Assembly (NCBI GenBank): GCA_017302755.1
Contig: JAFLCR010000127.1
Location: 1-6,848 of the forward strand
Length of the DNA stretch: 6,848 nt
Reading direction: 5' to 3'
DNA from: Alphaproteobacteria bacterium
GTDB lineage: Bacteria; Pseudomonadota; Alphaproteobacteria; Rickettsiales; JAFLCR01
The notes beneath the pieces are model-generated. The model had not been told where the DNA came from and did no database searches. It was given only the letters and a program-made list of their open reading frames with translations. Position numbers and translations under genes: made by a program. Positions 1 through 5,626 of this stretch are shown here, one piece after another (position 1 is the stretch's first letter; each line of letters starts with the position of its first letter).

Positions 1-734
1 CCATGACCTTGTGCCTGATCCGCATGAATGCTGGCAAATACCGGAGTATACCCTTCTTTGATCAACGCATTGGTGGCAACTACGCGCCAATCGAGAAATT
101 CTCCATCTTCGCTGGCGCTTTTTCCCTGGGCATCAATTTGCGCCCGTGCATCCATGGGATGCTCAAAAGGATAGCGGGTAAACGCGACCTCGATGCCCTT
201 GGCTGCCAATTCTTCCTGCAAGGCTTTCGCGATCGGATCAATAAACATCGTTTCGGTGAGTATGGTTCCGTCAGGCATGCGCAGTGCGGCGCCTGGTTCA
301 AAAACGGGAGTGCTGCCCTTCATCTCTCCGTGGCCGGGGTCGATCACCACGACAATTTTTTGACCGTTCGGCATGGTAGGAAAGTTGTAATCGAGTTCTC
401 CCGCAATGTGCTGCATGATTGCCTGGTCAACTACAGCCTGGGCTGCGGTGGGGTTTTCATAGGGGGGCGTATCCCAGACCGAGAGGCTGTATCCGGCTTG
501 CTGATTGATATATCGCGTGAGCTTGATTTGATTGGATTGGGATAGACCGCCTTGCACGATATCGGGATCGTGCAGCATATCAAAAAAGCGGAAGGTGCCG
601 TCTTGGTTAGTGTACTTACCGAAAGCTTCGGGAGGCAGATTGGCCTGCCCGTTCACTTTTCGAACCGAGTTTACGAAGCTTTGAAGATAAGCCAGGTGCT
701 CCGGTTGAAGTTCTATGGCGATGGGATCGGACAC
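1..734 (-). CDS. N-acetylmuramoyl-L-alanine amidase (Amidase_3 family), 3' part missing at the left edge
   Basis: This reading frame stays open from a GTG at 734 to the left edge, giving 244 codons with no stop, so the protein is C-terminally incomplete here. The second half is an Amidase_3 zinc amidase domain, which in this family cleaves the bond between N-acetylmuramic acid and L-alanine in peptidoglycan. The visible zinc-ligand motifs are VVVIDPGHGE (His135), LTETMF (Glu161) and ASIHAD (His237); TRYPFEHPMDAR matches the conserved strand-turn with its Arg. The catalytic Glu expected near the domain end lies outside the window. Residues 1-120 are soluble, show no signal peptide or membrane segment, and match nothing I recognise. 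The GTG at 734 is chosen because a GAGGTGG Shine-Dalgarno-like stretch lies just upstream; an in-frame GTG at 740 and a TTG further up are alternatives. Lack of a signal peptide argues against an ordinary AmiA/B/C daughter-cell amidase. A phage-type endolysin or a protein exported by another route is possible. Family assignment is firm; the role is not. Confidence 0.85.
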   Translation of the reverse strand, partial: MSDPIAIELQPEHLAYLQSFVNSVRKVNGQANLPPEAFGKYTNQDGTFRFFDMLHDPDIVQGGLSQSNQIKLTRYINQQAGYSLSVWDTPPYENPTAAQAVVDQAIMQHIAGELDYNFPTMPNGQKIVVVIDPGHGEMKGSTPVFEPGAALRMPDGTILTETMFIDPIAKALQEELAAKGIEVAFTRYPFEHPMDARAQIDAQGKSASEDGEFLDWRVVATNALIKEGYTPVFASIHADQAQGH

Positions 735-752
735 ATCCACCTCAATATATTT

Positions 753-758
753 ATTATA
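753..758 (-). promoter_or_regulatory. Candidate -10 box for the amidase gene
   Basis: Read on the minus strand this is a perfect TATAAT, placed so that transcription would begin near 746, about 12 nt before the GTG start at 734 and still including its GAGGTGG ribosome site. No good TTGACA-like -35 lies 16-18 nt upstream (the sequence there is about CATCCA), so the promoter may be activator-dependent or the match may be chance in an AT-rich stretch. Confidence 0.4.
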
Positions 759-776
759 CAATAAAATATATTGTAT
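756..776. repeat. Perfect inverted repeat ATACAATA-N5-TATTGTAT, operator-like
   Basis: Eight-base arms at 756-763 and 769-776 are exactly complementary around the 5-nt loop AAAAT. The repeat overlaps the candidate amidase -10 box (753-758), a usual place for a repressor operator. The half-site ATACAAT recurs once more at 821-827. A role as an operator is inferred from position and symmetry only; AT-rich DNA produces such repeats more often than GC-rich DNA. Confidence 0.4.
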
Positions 777-877
777 GGATGGTTAATTAAGGTAATATTT
801 AAAAATATATTTTATTTAATATACAATGCATTGATGATGTGTGCATATAAGGATTTTTAACTGATGAGGCTGAATAA

Positions 878-2260
878 TTAGGCCTGTTTCTTCAACTCTT
901 CCGAGATCAAAAAAGCCAGTTCCAGGCTCTGCGAGGCGTTGAGGCGCGGGTCGCAGTGGGTGTGGTAGCGTTCGTTGAGGTTGATTTCCGAAATCGCCTG
1001 CGCGCCACCCAGACACTCCGTGACATCCTGGCCGGTCATTTCGAAATGCACGCCTGCCCCGACCGTGCCTTCCGCCTTGTGGATGGAGAAGAACTGGCGC
1101 ACCTCGGTGAGGATGTCGGTGAAGCGGCGCGTCTTTATGCCGCTGGGCGATTTGATGGTGTTGCCGTGCATCGGATCGCACGACCAGACGACGTGGCGGC
1201 CTTCCTCCTTCACCTTGCGCACCAGCGGCGGCAATAGTTGCGCGATCTTCGCCGCGCCCATGCGGGAGATGAGCGTCAGGCGGCCGGGCTCGTTTTCCGG
1301 GTTCAGGGTGTCGATGACTTCGATGAGGCCTTCCGGCGTCGTGGTGGGGCCGACTTTCATGCCGATCGGGTTCGCCACGCCGCGCAGGAATTCGATGTGA
1401 GCCTCGTCGATGTTGCGTGTGCGGTCGCCGATCCAGAGCATGTGGGCCGAGCAGTCGAACCATTTGCCGGTTTCGGGGTCCATGCGCGTCAGCGATTCCT
1501 CGTAGCCGAGAATGAGCGCTTCATGCGAGGTGTAGAACTGGGCTTCGCGCAGTTGCTCGATGTCTTCCAGCGGCAGGCCGCAGGCTTCGATGAAGGAGAG
1601 GCATTCGTTGATGCGCTCCACCATGTCCTGAAAGCGTTTGCCTTGCGGCGAGCGGCGCACGAAATCCACGTTCCAGCGGCTGATCTGCTTCAATGAAGCG
1701 TAGCCTTCCTTGGCCAGCGAGCGCAGGAAGTTGAGCGTCGCGGTGGATTGCGAGTAGACGCGCAGCAGGCGTTCGGGGTCGGCCTGGCGGAGATTGGGGT
1801 CGAACTCCATGGCGTTCACCATGTCGCCGCGATAAGCGGGCAGCTCGATGCCGTCTTTCTTTTCCGTGTTTTCCGAGCGCGGCTTGGAGAATTGGCCGGC
1901 GATGCGGCCAACTTTTACCACCGGAGAGCCGGCGCCGTACATGAGCGCTACGGTCATCTGCAGCAGCACGCGGAAGAAGCCGCGAAGATTGTCTTCGCTG
2001 AATTCCATGAAGCTTTCGGCGCAGTCGCCGCCCTGCAGCAGGAACGCTTTGCCTTGGGAAGCCTTCGCTAGATCCGCCTTCAGCTTCATCGTTTCGCTGG
2101 GCGCCACGAGCGGCGGGTAGGAGCGCAGCTCCGCTTCAATGCGTTTCAGCAACGCCGCGTCGCCATATTCCGGCTGCTGGCGAATGGGTTTCGCGCGCCA
2201 GGAATCGAGCTTCCAGGAGGCGTCGGGATTTTTCTTGTTATCTTTGGCGGGACTCACCAT
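878..2260 (-). CDS. aroG: Class II 3-deoxy-D-arabino-heptulosonate 7-phosphate (DAHP) synthase
   Basis: This 460-residue protein condenses phosphoenolpyruvate and erythrose 4-phosphate to DAHP, the first step of the cytoplasmic shikimate pathway. It is the class II (plant/mycobacterial) type and close to the length I recall for the Mycobacterium tuberculosis enzyme. Substrate and metal residues are all visible: Cys80 in LLQGGDCAESF, Arg119 in VVKVGRIAGQFSKPRS, the stretch NPIGMKVGPTT near 297-307, His365 in CDPMHGNT, Glu407 in GVHFEMTG, and Asp437 in HCDPRLN; Cys80, His365, Glu407 and Asp437 correspond to the family's metal ligands. The N-terminal SWKLDSWRAKPIRQQPEY is also typical, so the ATG at 2260 is a sound start even though only a weak AGG precedes it. 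The gene is divergent from pheA across 39 bases, linking the pathway entry to the phenylalanine branch. The class name is certain; the symbol follows mycobacterial usage and other labels exist for this class. Confidence 0.96.
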   Translation of the reverse strand: MVSPAKDNKKNPDASWKLDSWRAKPIRQQPEYGDAALLKRIEAELRSYPPLVAPSETMKLKADLAKASQGKAFLLQGGDCAESFMEFSEDNLRGFFRVLLQMTVALMYGAGSPVVKVGRIAGQFSKPRSENTEKKDGIELPAYRGDMVNAMEFDPNLRQADPERLLRVYSQSTATLNFLRSLAKEGYASLKQISRWNVDFVRRSPQGKRFQDMVERINECLSFIEACGLPLEDIEQLREAQFYTSHEALILGYEESLTRMDPETGKWFDCSAHMLWIGDRTRNIDEAHIEFLRGVANPIGMKVGPTTTPEGLIEVIDTLNPENEPGRLTLISRMGAAKIAQLLPPLVRKVKEEGRHVVWSCDPMHGNTIKSPSGIKTRRFTDILTEVRQFFSIHKAEGTVGAGVHFEMTGQDVTECLGGAQAISEINLNERYHTHCDPRLNASQSLELAFLISEELKKQA

Positions 2261-2299
2261 AAATGCCTATATCGAAAATCATGAATTACCACAGATATA
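2261..2299. promoter_or_regulatory. Divergent promoter region between the DAHP synthase gene and pheA
   Basis: Only 39 bases separate the two divergent start codons, so promoters for both should lie here or reach into the coding regions. An inverted repeat TATATC (2268-2273) and GATATA (2294-2299), spaced by 20 nt, is seen. Each arm resembles a -10 element: GATATA read leftward would start the DAHP synthase transcript close to its ATG. The TATAAT at 2296-2301 overlaps the pheA ATG itself, so it cannot drive a transcript containing that start. Exact promoter positions are therefore unresolved. Confidence 0.4.
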
Positions 2300-3148
2300 A
2301 TGCACGATTCTGAACATTCCATTGCTTTTCTAGGATTGCCGGGGGCGCATTCGGACATGGCTTGCCGCCATGCCTACCCTTACCTCGAGACTGTGGCCTG
2401 CGCCTCGTTTGAGGATATTCTGGCCAAAGTCGAGGGCGGGGAGGTCAAATACGGGCTTATCCCATTGGAAAACAGCCAGGCCGGGCGGGTGGCGGAGATC
2501 CACAAGCTGCTGCCGGCCACGCCGCTGCACATCGTGGGCGAGTATTTCCACCGGGTGGAAAACTGCCTGCTCGGTGCCCAGGGGGCAAAGATTGAGGATG
2601 TCAAAACCGTCTATTCCCATCCCCAGGCGTTGCTGCAATGCCGGGAAACGCTGCTGAAGCTGGGGGTGGAAACCGTGCCGTGCTCCGACACCGCTTCCGC
2701 CGCGCGCGATCTAGGCAAGGCGCAGGACAAGAGCAAGGCCGCCATCGCTTCGCGCCTGGCGGGCGAGCTGTACGGCCTCATGCCGCTCATGGAAAACATT
2801 GAGGATTCGGACACCAACACCACGGTGTTCGTGACGTTTTCACGCGAGCCGATCGACCCCGATCCGGCAAAAGGCGCGGTGCTTACCTCGGCGCTGATTA
2901 CCCTGCGCAATATTCCGGCGGCGCTGTATAAATCGCTCGGCGGGTTTGCCACCAACGGTGTGAACCTGCTCAAGCTGGAGAGCTATATTGCGCCTTCCGC
3001 GCGTGAGAACGCGCAATTCTTCCTGACCTTCGAAGGCAGCCCCCGCGAGCGGCGCGTGCAGCTGGCCATGGAGGAGCTGGGATTTTTCTGCCGAAAAGTT
3101 CGCATTCTTGGGGTTTATACTGCTGATAAAGCTAGATTCTCTGGATAG
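2300..3148 (+). CDS. pheA: Prephenate dehydratase, monofunctional PDT plus ACT domain
   Basis: The 282-residue protein converts prephenate to phenylpyruvate in phenylalanine synthesis. Residues about 8-180 form the PDT domain, with GLPGAHSDMACRHAYP, LIPLENSQAGRVAEIHKLLP, YSHPQALLQC and ENIEDSDTNTT in the expected order. Residues about 193-275 form the ACT regulatory domain (RNIPAALYKSLGGFATNGVN, then LESYI and ILGVYTA), the usual site of phenylalanine feedback. There is no chorismate mutase domain, as is normal for Alphaproteobacteria. The oddity is the catalytic TRF motif: Thr175 and Phe177 are present but the Arg between them is Val176 (TVF). The frame is intact and everything else is well conserved, so this is not obvious decay. 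ATG 2300 is the only plausible start, since an in-frame stop lies just upstream at 2282; it has no recognisable Shine-Dalgarno. It is divergent from the DAHP synthase gene. Confidence 0.94.
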   Translation: MHDSEHSIAFLGLPGAHSDMACRHAYPYLETVACASFEDILAKVEGGEVKYGLIPLENSQAGRVAEIHKLLPATPLHIVGEYFHRVENCLLGAQGAKIEDVKTVYSHPQALLQCRETLLKLGVETVPCSDTASAARDLGKAQDKSKAAIASRLAGELYGLMPLMENIEDSDTNTTVFVTFSREPIDPDPAKGAVLTSALITLRNIPAALYKSLGGFATNGVNLLKLESYIAPSARENAQFFLTFEGSPRERRVQLAMEELGFFCRKVRILGVYTADKARFSG

Positions 3149-3175
3149 TTTTCCAAGGCCGATGTCACGGATCTG

Positions 3176-3210
3176 AAAGAATTTCTTGCTACGCTATAAG
3201 CGTATTCTTT
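3176..3210 (+). terminator. Weak two-part hairpin after pheA, possible terminator
   Basis: An inner stem TACGC (3190-3194) and GCGTA (3200-3204) closes the loop TATAA. Outer arms AAAGAA (3176-3181) and TTCTTT (3205-3210) could extend it, with an 8-nt bulge on the left side. The TTCTTT following the inner stem is a poor U tract. It sits 27 nt after the pheA stop and just before the next gene, so it may reduce read-through, but it is short and imperfect. Confidence 0.28.
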
Positions 3211-3217
3211 GAGTGTG

Positions 3218-3964
3218 ATGGCCATGACGATTCTTGACGATGTTTTTCAAGTTCACCCGCCTTCGCAGCTGTTGCTGCATGCGGCGGCCGCTAAGGCGGA
3301 GGAAATTAAAAGCCGCTATGGTTTTGCGGATGGCGGCATGCTGGCTTATTGCGCAGATGCGGGCATCATTTCCTATGCGGCGGTATTTTATGAAATGCGC
3401 GCGGCGGTAGCGGCATATGTGTCGCTTGGCGCAGCATATAAAGAATTGTCTCCGGAGAAATACCCTGAAATCGAATCCTTCCCACCGGAGCAACAACAGG
3501 TGGCCGCGTCGGCTTTTTTCCAGTTGTTTTCTGCCCAGCTGATGCGGGCGCAGGTGACAGATTACCTGTCCACGAAAATATTAGAAAGCATACAACTTGA
3601 TCTTAATGACCCAATCTTACACCGCGTGCTTACCAGCGATGATGGCTATATGCAGAAATGCCGTGCCGATTTTGTTGCATGGGGGCACTTAGCTCGAACA
3701 GAGCAGGGCATTGAGGTGCCCGATATCGTAGTATTCCGGCAGGCGGTTGCTGATCAGATTTTGGGGAGCATTATTGGAAGGTCGAGGCAGATTTTTATTG
3801 AGCACGAAATCAATGGAAAAGAAGTCTATCCAGAAGATATGCCGCAAGCGCCCGATAAGCCCGTGCAGCCACTGGGAATCAACGTATTTCCTTCCAGGCT
3901 TTCGGTAACCGAAGGAATTCTTGCTCGTAGAGAGCAAGCTCAAGGTTGGCAATCCGAGCGTTAA
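3218..3964 (+). CDS. Hypothetical protein, 248-249 residues, family not recognised
   Basis: I do not recognise this protein. It appears soluble and mostly helical, with no signal peptide. The first half is alanine-rich and amphipathic (around LLLHAAAAKAEEIKSRYG, then ISYAAVFYEMRAAVAAYVSLG). The second half is more acidic and polar and ends in a proline-containing tail (PEDMPQAPDKPVQPLGINVFP). No catalytic signature is evident; two Cys occur, in AYCADAG and QKCRAD. The frame is long and intact, and the opposite-strand ORFs over it look like shadows, which supports it being real. Base use seems more AT-rich than in pheA and lnt, especially in the second half. The start is uncertain: TTG 3209, GTG 3215, ATG 3218 and ATG 3224 are in frame, with only GAG at 3211-3213 as a weak ribosome site, which fits ATG 3218. 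It lies between pheA and lnt in the same direction, 42 nt before lnt, so cotranscription with lnt is possible. Confidence 0.7.
   Translation: MAMTILDDVFQVHPPSQLLLHAAAAKAEEIKSRYGFADGGMLAYCADAGIISYAAVFYEMRAAVAAYVSLGAAYKELSPEKYPEIESFPPEQQQVAASAFFQLFSAQLMRAQVTDYLSTKILESIQLDLNDPILHRVLTSDDGYMQKCRADFVAWGHLARTEQGIEVPDIVVFRQAVADQILGSIIGRSRQIFIEHEINGKEVYPEDMPQAPDKPVQPLGINVFPSRLSVTEGILARREQAQGWQSER
3899..3938 (+). repeat. Two tandem small hairpins at the end of the hypothetical gene
   Basis: The first hairpin pairs CTTTCGG (3899-3905) with CCGAAGG (3909-3915) around a 3-nt loop, with one G-U pair. The second pairs CTTGCTC (3920-3926) with GAGCAAG (3932-3938) around GTAGA. Both are inside the coding region just before the stop at 3964. 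No T run follows, so they are not a standard terminator. They could be a protein- or RNA-level feature or chance. Confidence 0.35.
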
Positions 3965-4006
3965 AAAACCTTCCCAAAAATTCCCGCGTGTGTTTTGTTC
4001 CGCTAC

Positions 4007-5548
4007 ATGAAGTGGGCGGCATTTTTAATGACAATGTCAGGATGGAAGCGTCACGGCGCCATGGCCGTGACCGGCGCGGTAGCGACGCTTGCGTTTTCGC
4101 CTTTTTTTATTCTGCCGTGCTTTGTGGTTTCCGTCGCGCTGTTGCTGATGGCGGCGTGGTCCGCGCGTTCGGCTAGGCAAGCCTTCCTGACGGGGTGGTG
4201 GTGGGGCTTCGGCCATTTTGTGACCGGGTTTTACTGGATGTCCATTTCCCTGCTCGTGGAGCCGGAGAAATTCGCCTGGCTGATTCCCTTTGCCGTGTCG
4301 CTGATTCCGGCGGCGATGGCGTGCTATCTCGGCGTGCTGGCGTGGGCGGCGTGGTTTTTGCCCGCGTATTCGCCGGGAAAGCGCGCGATGCTTGCGGCCT
4401 GCGCCTGGGTATTTCTGGAAATGCTGCGTGCCTGGCTGTTCAGCGGGCTTCCATGGAATCTTGCAGGCTATGTATGGAATGTTGTTCCGCAGGTGATGCA
4501 GTTTGCCGCCGCGCTGGGTGTATACGGGTTAAGTTTTCTGGCGGTCTGGCTTTCCGCCGCGTTGGCCGTGGCGCTCAGGAAAGAGGGGCGCCGTCCGTTG
4601 GCGGCGGCCAGCTTAATCCTGCTTGCCATTGCCTGGTGGGGAGAGTCGCGGCTGCGTGAAGGCGCGGCGGTGCGTGATGTGCCGGGCGTGACGCTCAGGC
4701 TGGTGCAACCGAACATCGCGCAACAGGAAAAATGGCTACCGGATGGGCTACAGCGCCAGGTGGAGAAGTTGGTGCGTCTATCCACGGAAGGCGAGGTGTT
4801 CACGCATGTGATCTGGCCGGAAACAGCGCTTCCCATAGCGTGGGACGGCACGAAGGAGCTGCCGCCCGCAATCGTCGGCGCGGTTCCGAAGGGCGGGGCG
4901 TTGCTGACGGGTGTGGTGCGGGTCGCGCAGGATGGGATCTATAACAGCCTTGTAGCGATCGACGATACGGGAAGCAGAACAGCCGCGTACGACAAGGCGC
5001 ATCTGGTGCCGTTCGGTGAATATGTGCCATTCCGCTCCGTGCTGCCACTGGAGAAGATCACGCATGGGATGATGGATTTTTCCGAAGGCCCGCCGGGCGC
5101 GTTGTTCCAGGGAGTACCGGGCCTATCCACGGCTTTGCCGCAGATCTGTTACGAAGGCATTTTTCCGGGACCAGTGCGGACATGGCATTTCGATAGTCAG
5201 GGCATATTGACGCCACGCTGGATCCTGAACGTCACCAACGATGCCTGGTTTGGCAACAGCACGGGGCCTTACCAGCATTTTGAAATGACGCGGCTGCGTG
5301 CTGTGGAAGCGGGCCTGCCACTGGTTCGCGTCGCGAACACGGGCATTACCGGCGTGGTGGATGCGTACGGCGTGGTGCGGGTGCGAACGCAACTTGGTGA
5401 AGAAACTTTTGTTAACAGCCCCTTACCTGGTGTGGCGCGCGAACCTACCCTTTTCAGCTACGCGGGCAGCAATATATTATGGCTGATTTTTGCCTTGCTT
5501 GCCTTATGGGCGTTAACAAAGCGGTACGGTCACGTGTCGGGCAAGTAA
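4007..5548 (+). CDS. lnt: Apolipoprotein N-acyltransferase
   Basis: Lnt is the inner-membrane enzyme that adds the third acyl chain to the N-terminal Cys of apolipoproteins, the last step of lipoprotein maturation. From ATG 4007 the protein has 513 residues, normal for the family. Residues about 15-210 are a run of membrane segments, including the stretch WGFGHFVTGFYWMSISLLV that is typical of Lnt. Residues about 228-475 are the periplasmic nitrilase-like domain, and a last membrane segment lies near 488-506. The catalytic triad is visible: Glu272 in VIWPETALP, Lys330 in YDKAHLVPFGEYVPF, and Cys381 in QICYEGIFPG; Glu338 and Glu383, also important in the family, are present. NVTNDAWFGNSTGPYQHFEMTRLRA is cut here to its core, NDAWFG and the following HFEMTRLRA. 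The start is uncertain: TTG 3995 and ATG 4028 or 4034 are alternatives and none has a clear ribosome site. It lies downstream of the hypothetical gene and upstream of the XRE regulator. Confidence 0.95.
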   Translation: MKWAAFLMTMSGWKRHGAMAVTGAVATLAFSPFFILPCFVVSVALLLMAAWSARSARQAFLTGWWWGFGHFVTGFYWMSISLLVEPEKFAWLIPFAVSLIPAAMACYLGVLAWAAWFLPAYSPGKRAMLAACAWVFLEMLRAWLFSGLPWNLAGYVWNVVPQVMQFAAALGVYGLSFLAVWLSAALAVALRKEGRRPLAAASLILLAIAWWGESRLREGAAVRDVPGVTLRLVQPNIAQQEKWLPDGLQRQVEKLVRLSTEGEVFTHVIWPETALPIAWDGTKELPPAIVGAVPKGGALLTGVVRVAQDGIYNSLVAIDDTGSRTAAYDKAHLVPFGEYVPFRSVLPLEKITHGMMDFSEGPPGALFQGVPGLSTALPQICYEGIFPGPVRTWHFDSQGILTPRWILNVTNDAWFGNSTGPYQHFEMTRLRAVEAGLPLVRVANTGITGVVDAYGVVRVRTQLGEETFVNSPLPGVAREPTLFSYAGSNILWLIFALLALWALTKRYGHVSGK

Positions 5549-5564
5549 TAATAAATTAACTTGC
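5541..5564 (+). terminator. Weak hairpin overlapping the lnt stop, possible terminator
   Basis: GCAAGT (5541-5546) pairs with ACTTGC (5559-5564), and inner AAT and ATT can pair with one bulged A. The stem includes the lnt stop codon (TAA, 5546-5548). The following bases (ATCCTCTTTGTTTC) are T-rich but not a clean run. It may partly separate lnt from the regulator gene; the evidence is weak. Confidence 0.25.
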
Positions 5565-5592
5565 ATCCTCTTTGTTTCAATTTAAAACAGTC

Positions 5593-5605
5593 TGCGAGAA
5601 TCGCA
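5593..5605. promoter_or_regulatory. Palindrome TGCGA-GAA-TCGCA upstream of the XRE gene, possible operator
   Basis: Perfect 5-base arms flank a 3-base centre, 22 bases before the ATG at 5627. A second nested repeat, GTCTG (5590-5594) and CAGAC (5612-5616), surrounds it. XRE-type regulators often bind short palindromes in their own upstream region, so self-regulation is a reasonable inference, but nothing in the sequence proves binding. A poor -35/-10 pair (TTGCAT 5561-5566, TTAAAA 5582-5587, 15-nt spacing) lies just upstream. Confidence 0.35.
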
Positions 5606-5626
5606 TTTCATCAGACAGCAAAAATC

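Larger units (their letters stand above)
735..877. other. AT-rich intergenic spacer between the amidase start and the DAHP synthase end
   Basis: About 140 bases lie between the amidase start and the DAHP synthase stop, much richer in A and T than the flanking genes. I see no coding region in it. Besides the inverted repeat at 756-776 it holds a perfect 12-base palindrome AAAATATATTTT (802-813) and a perfect 10-base palindrome CAATGCATTG (824-833). No GC-rich hairpin followed by a T run is present, so there is no clear intrinsic terminator for the DAHP synthase gene, which ends into this spacer. Confidence 0.6.

Noticed and set aside
3..545. 180-codon plus-strand ORF over the left end
   Set aside because: It is antisense to the amidase frame, which shows the conserved IDPGHGE and SIHAD motifs; the plus-strand translation has no recognisable family features.
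801..820. AT-rich palindromic stretch as a possible replication origin or attachment site
   Set aside because: There are no DnaA boxes, iterons, duplicated att core or integrase gene; it is better explained as AT-rich intergenic DNA.
816..1463. 215-codon minus-strand ORF overlapping the DAHP synthase
   Set aside because: It is a different frame of the same strand inside a well-conserved enzyme gene, rich in Arg, His and Pro as expected from shadow frames of GC-rich DNA.
1238..2071. Long plus-strand ORFs opposite the DAHP synthase gene
   Set aside because: They mirror the coding constraint of the real gene on the other strand; they show no family motif and no ribosome site that I can identify.
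2611..2973. 120-codon minus-strand ORF opposite pheA
   Set aside because: It is Ser/Arg-rich shadow sequence of the pheA frame without independent support.
3971..3986. Direct repeat TTCCCAAAAATTCCC before lnt
   Set aside because: It is a very short repeat of a simple sequence, with no third copy and no link to a known site.
4195..4659. 154-codon plus-strand ORF inside lnt
   Set aside because: It is an alternative frame within the membrane part of lnt, whose own frame carries all expected motifs.
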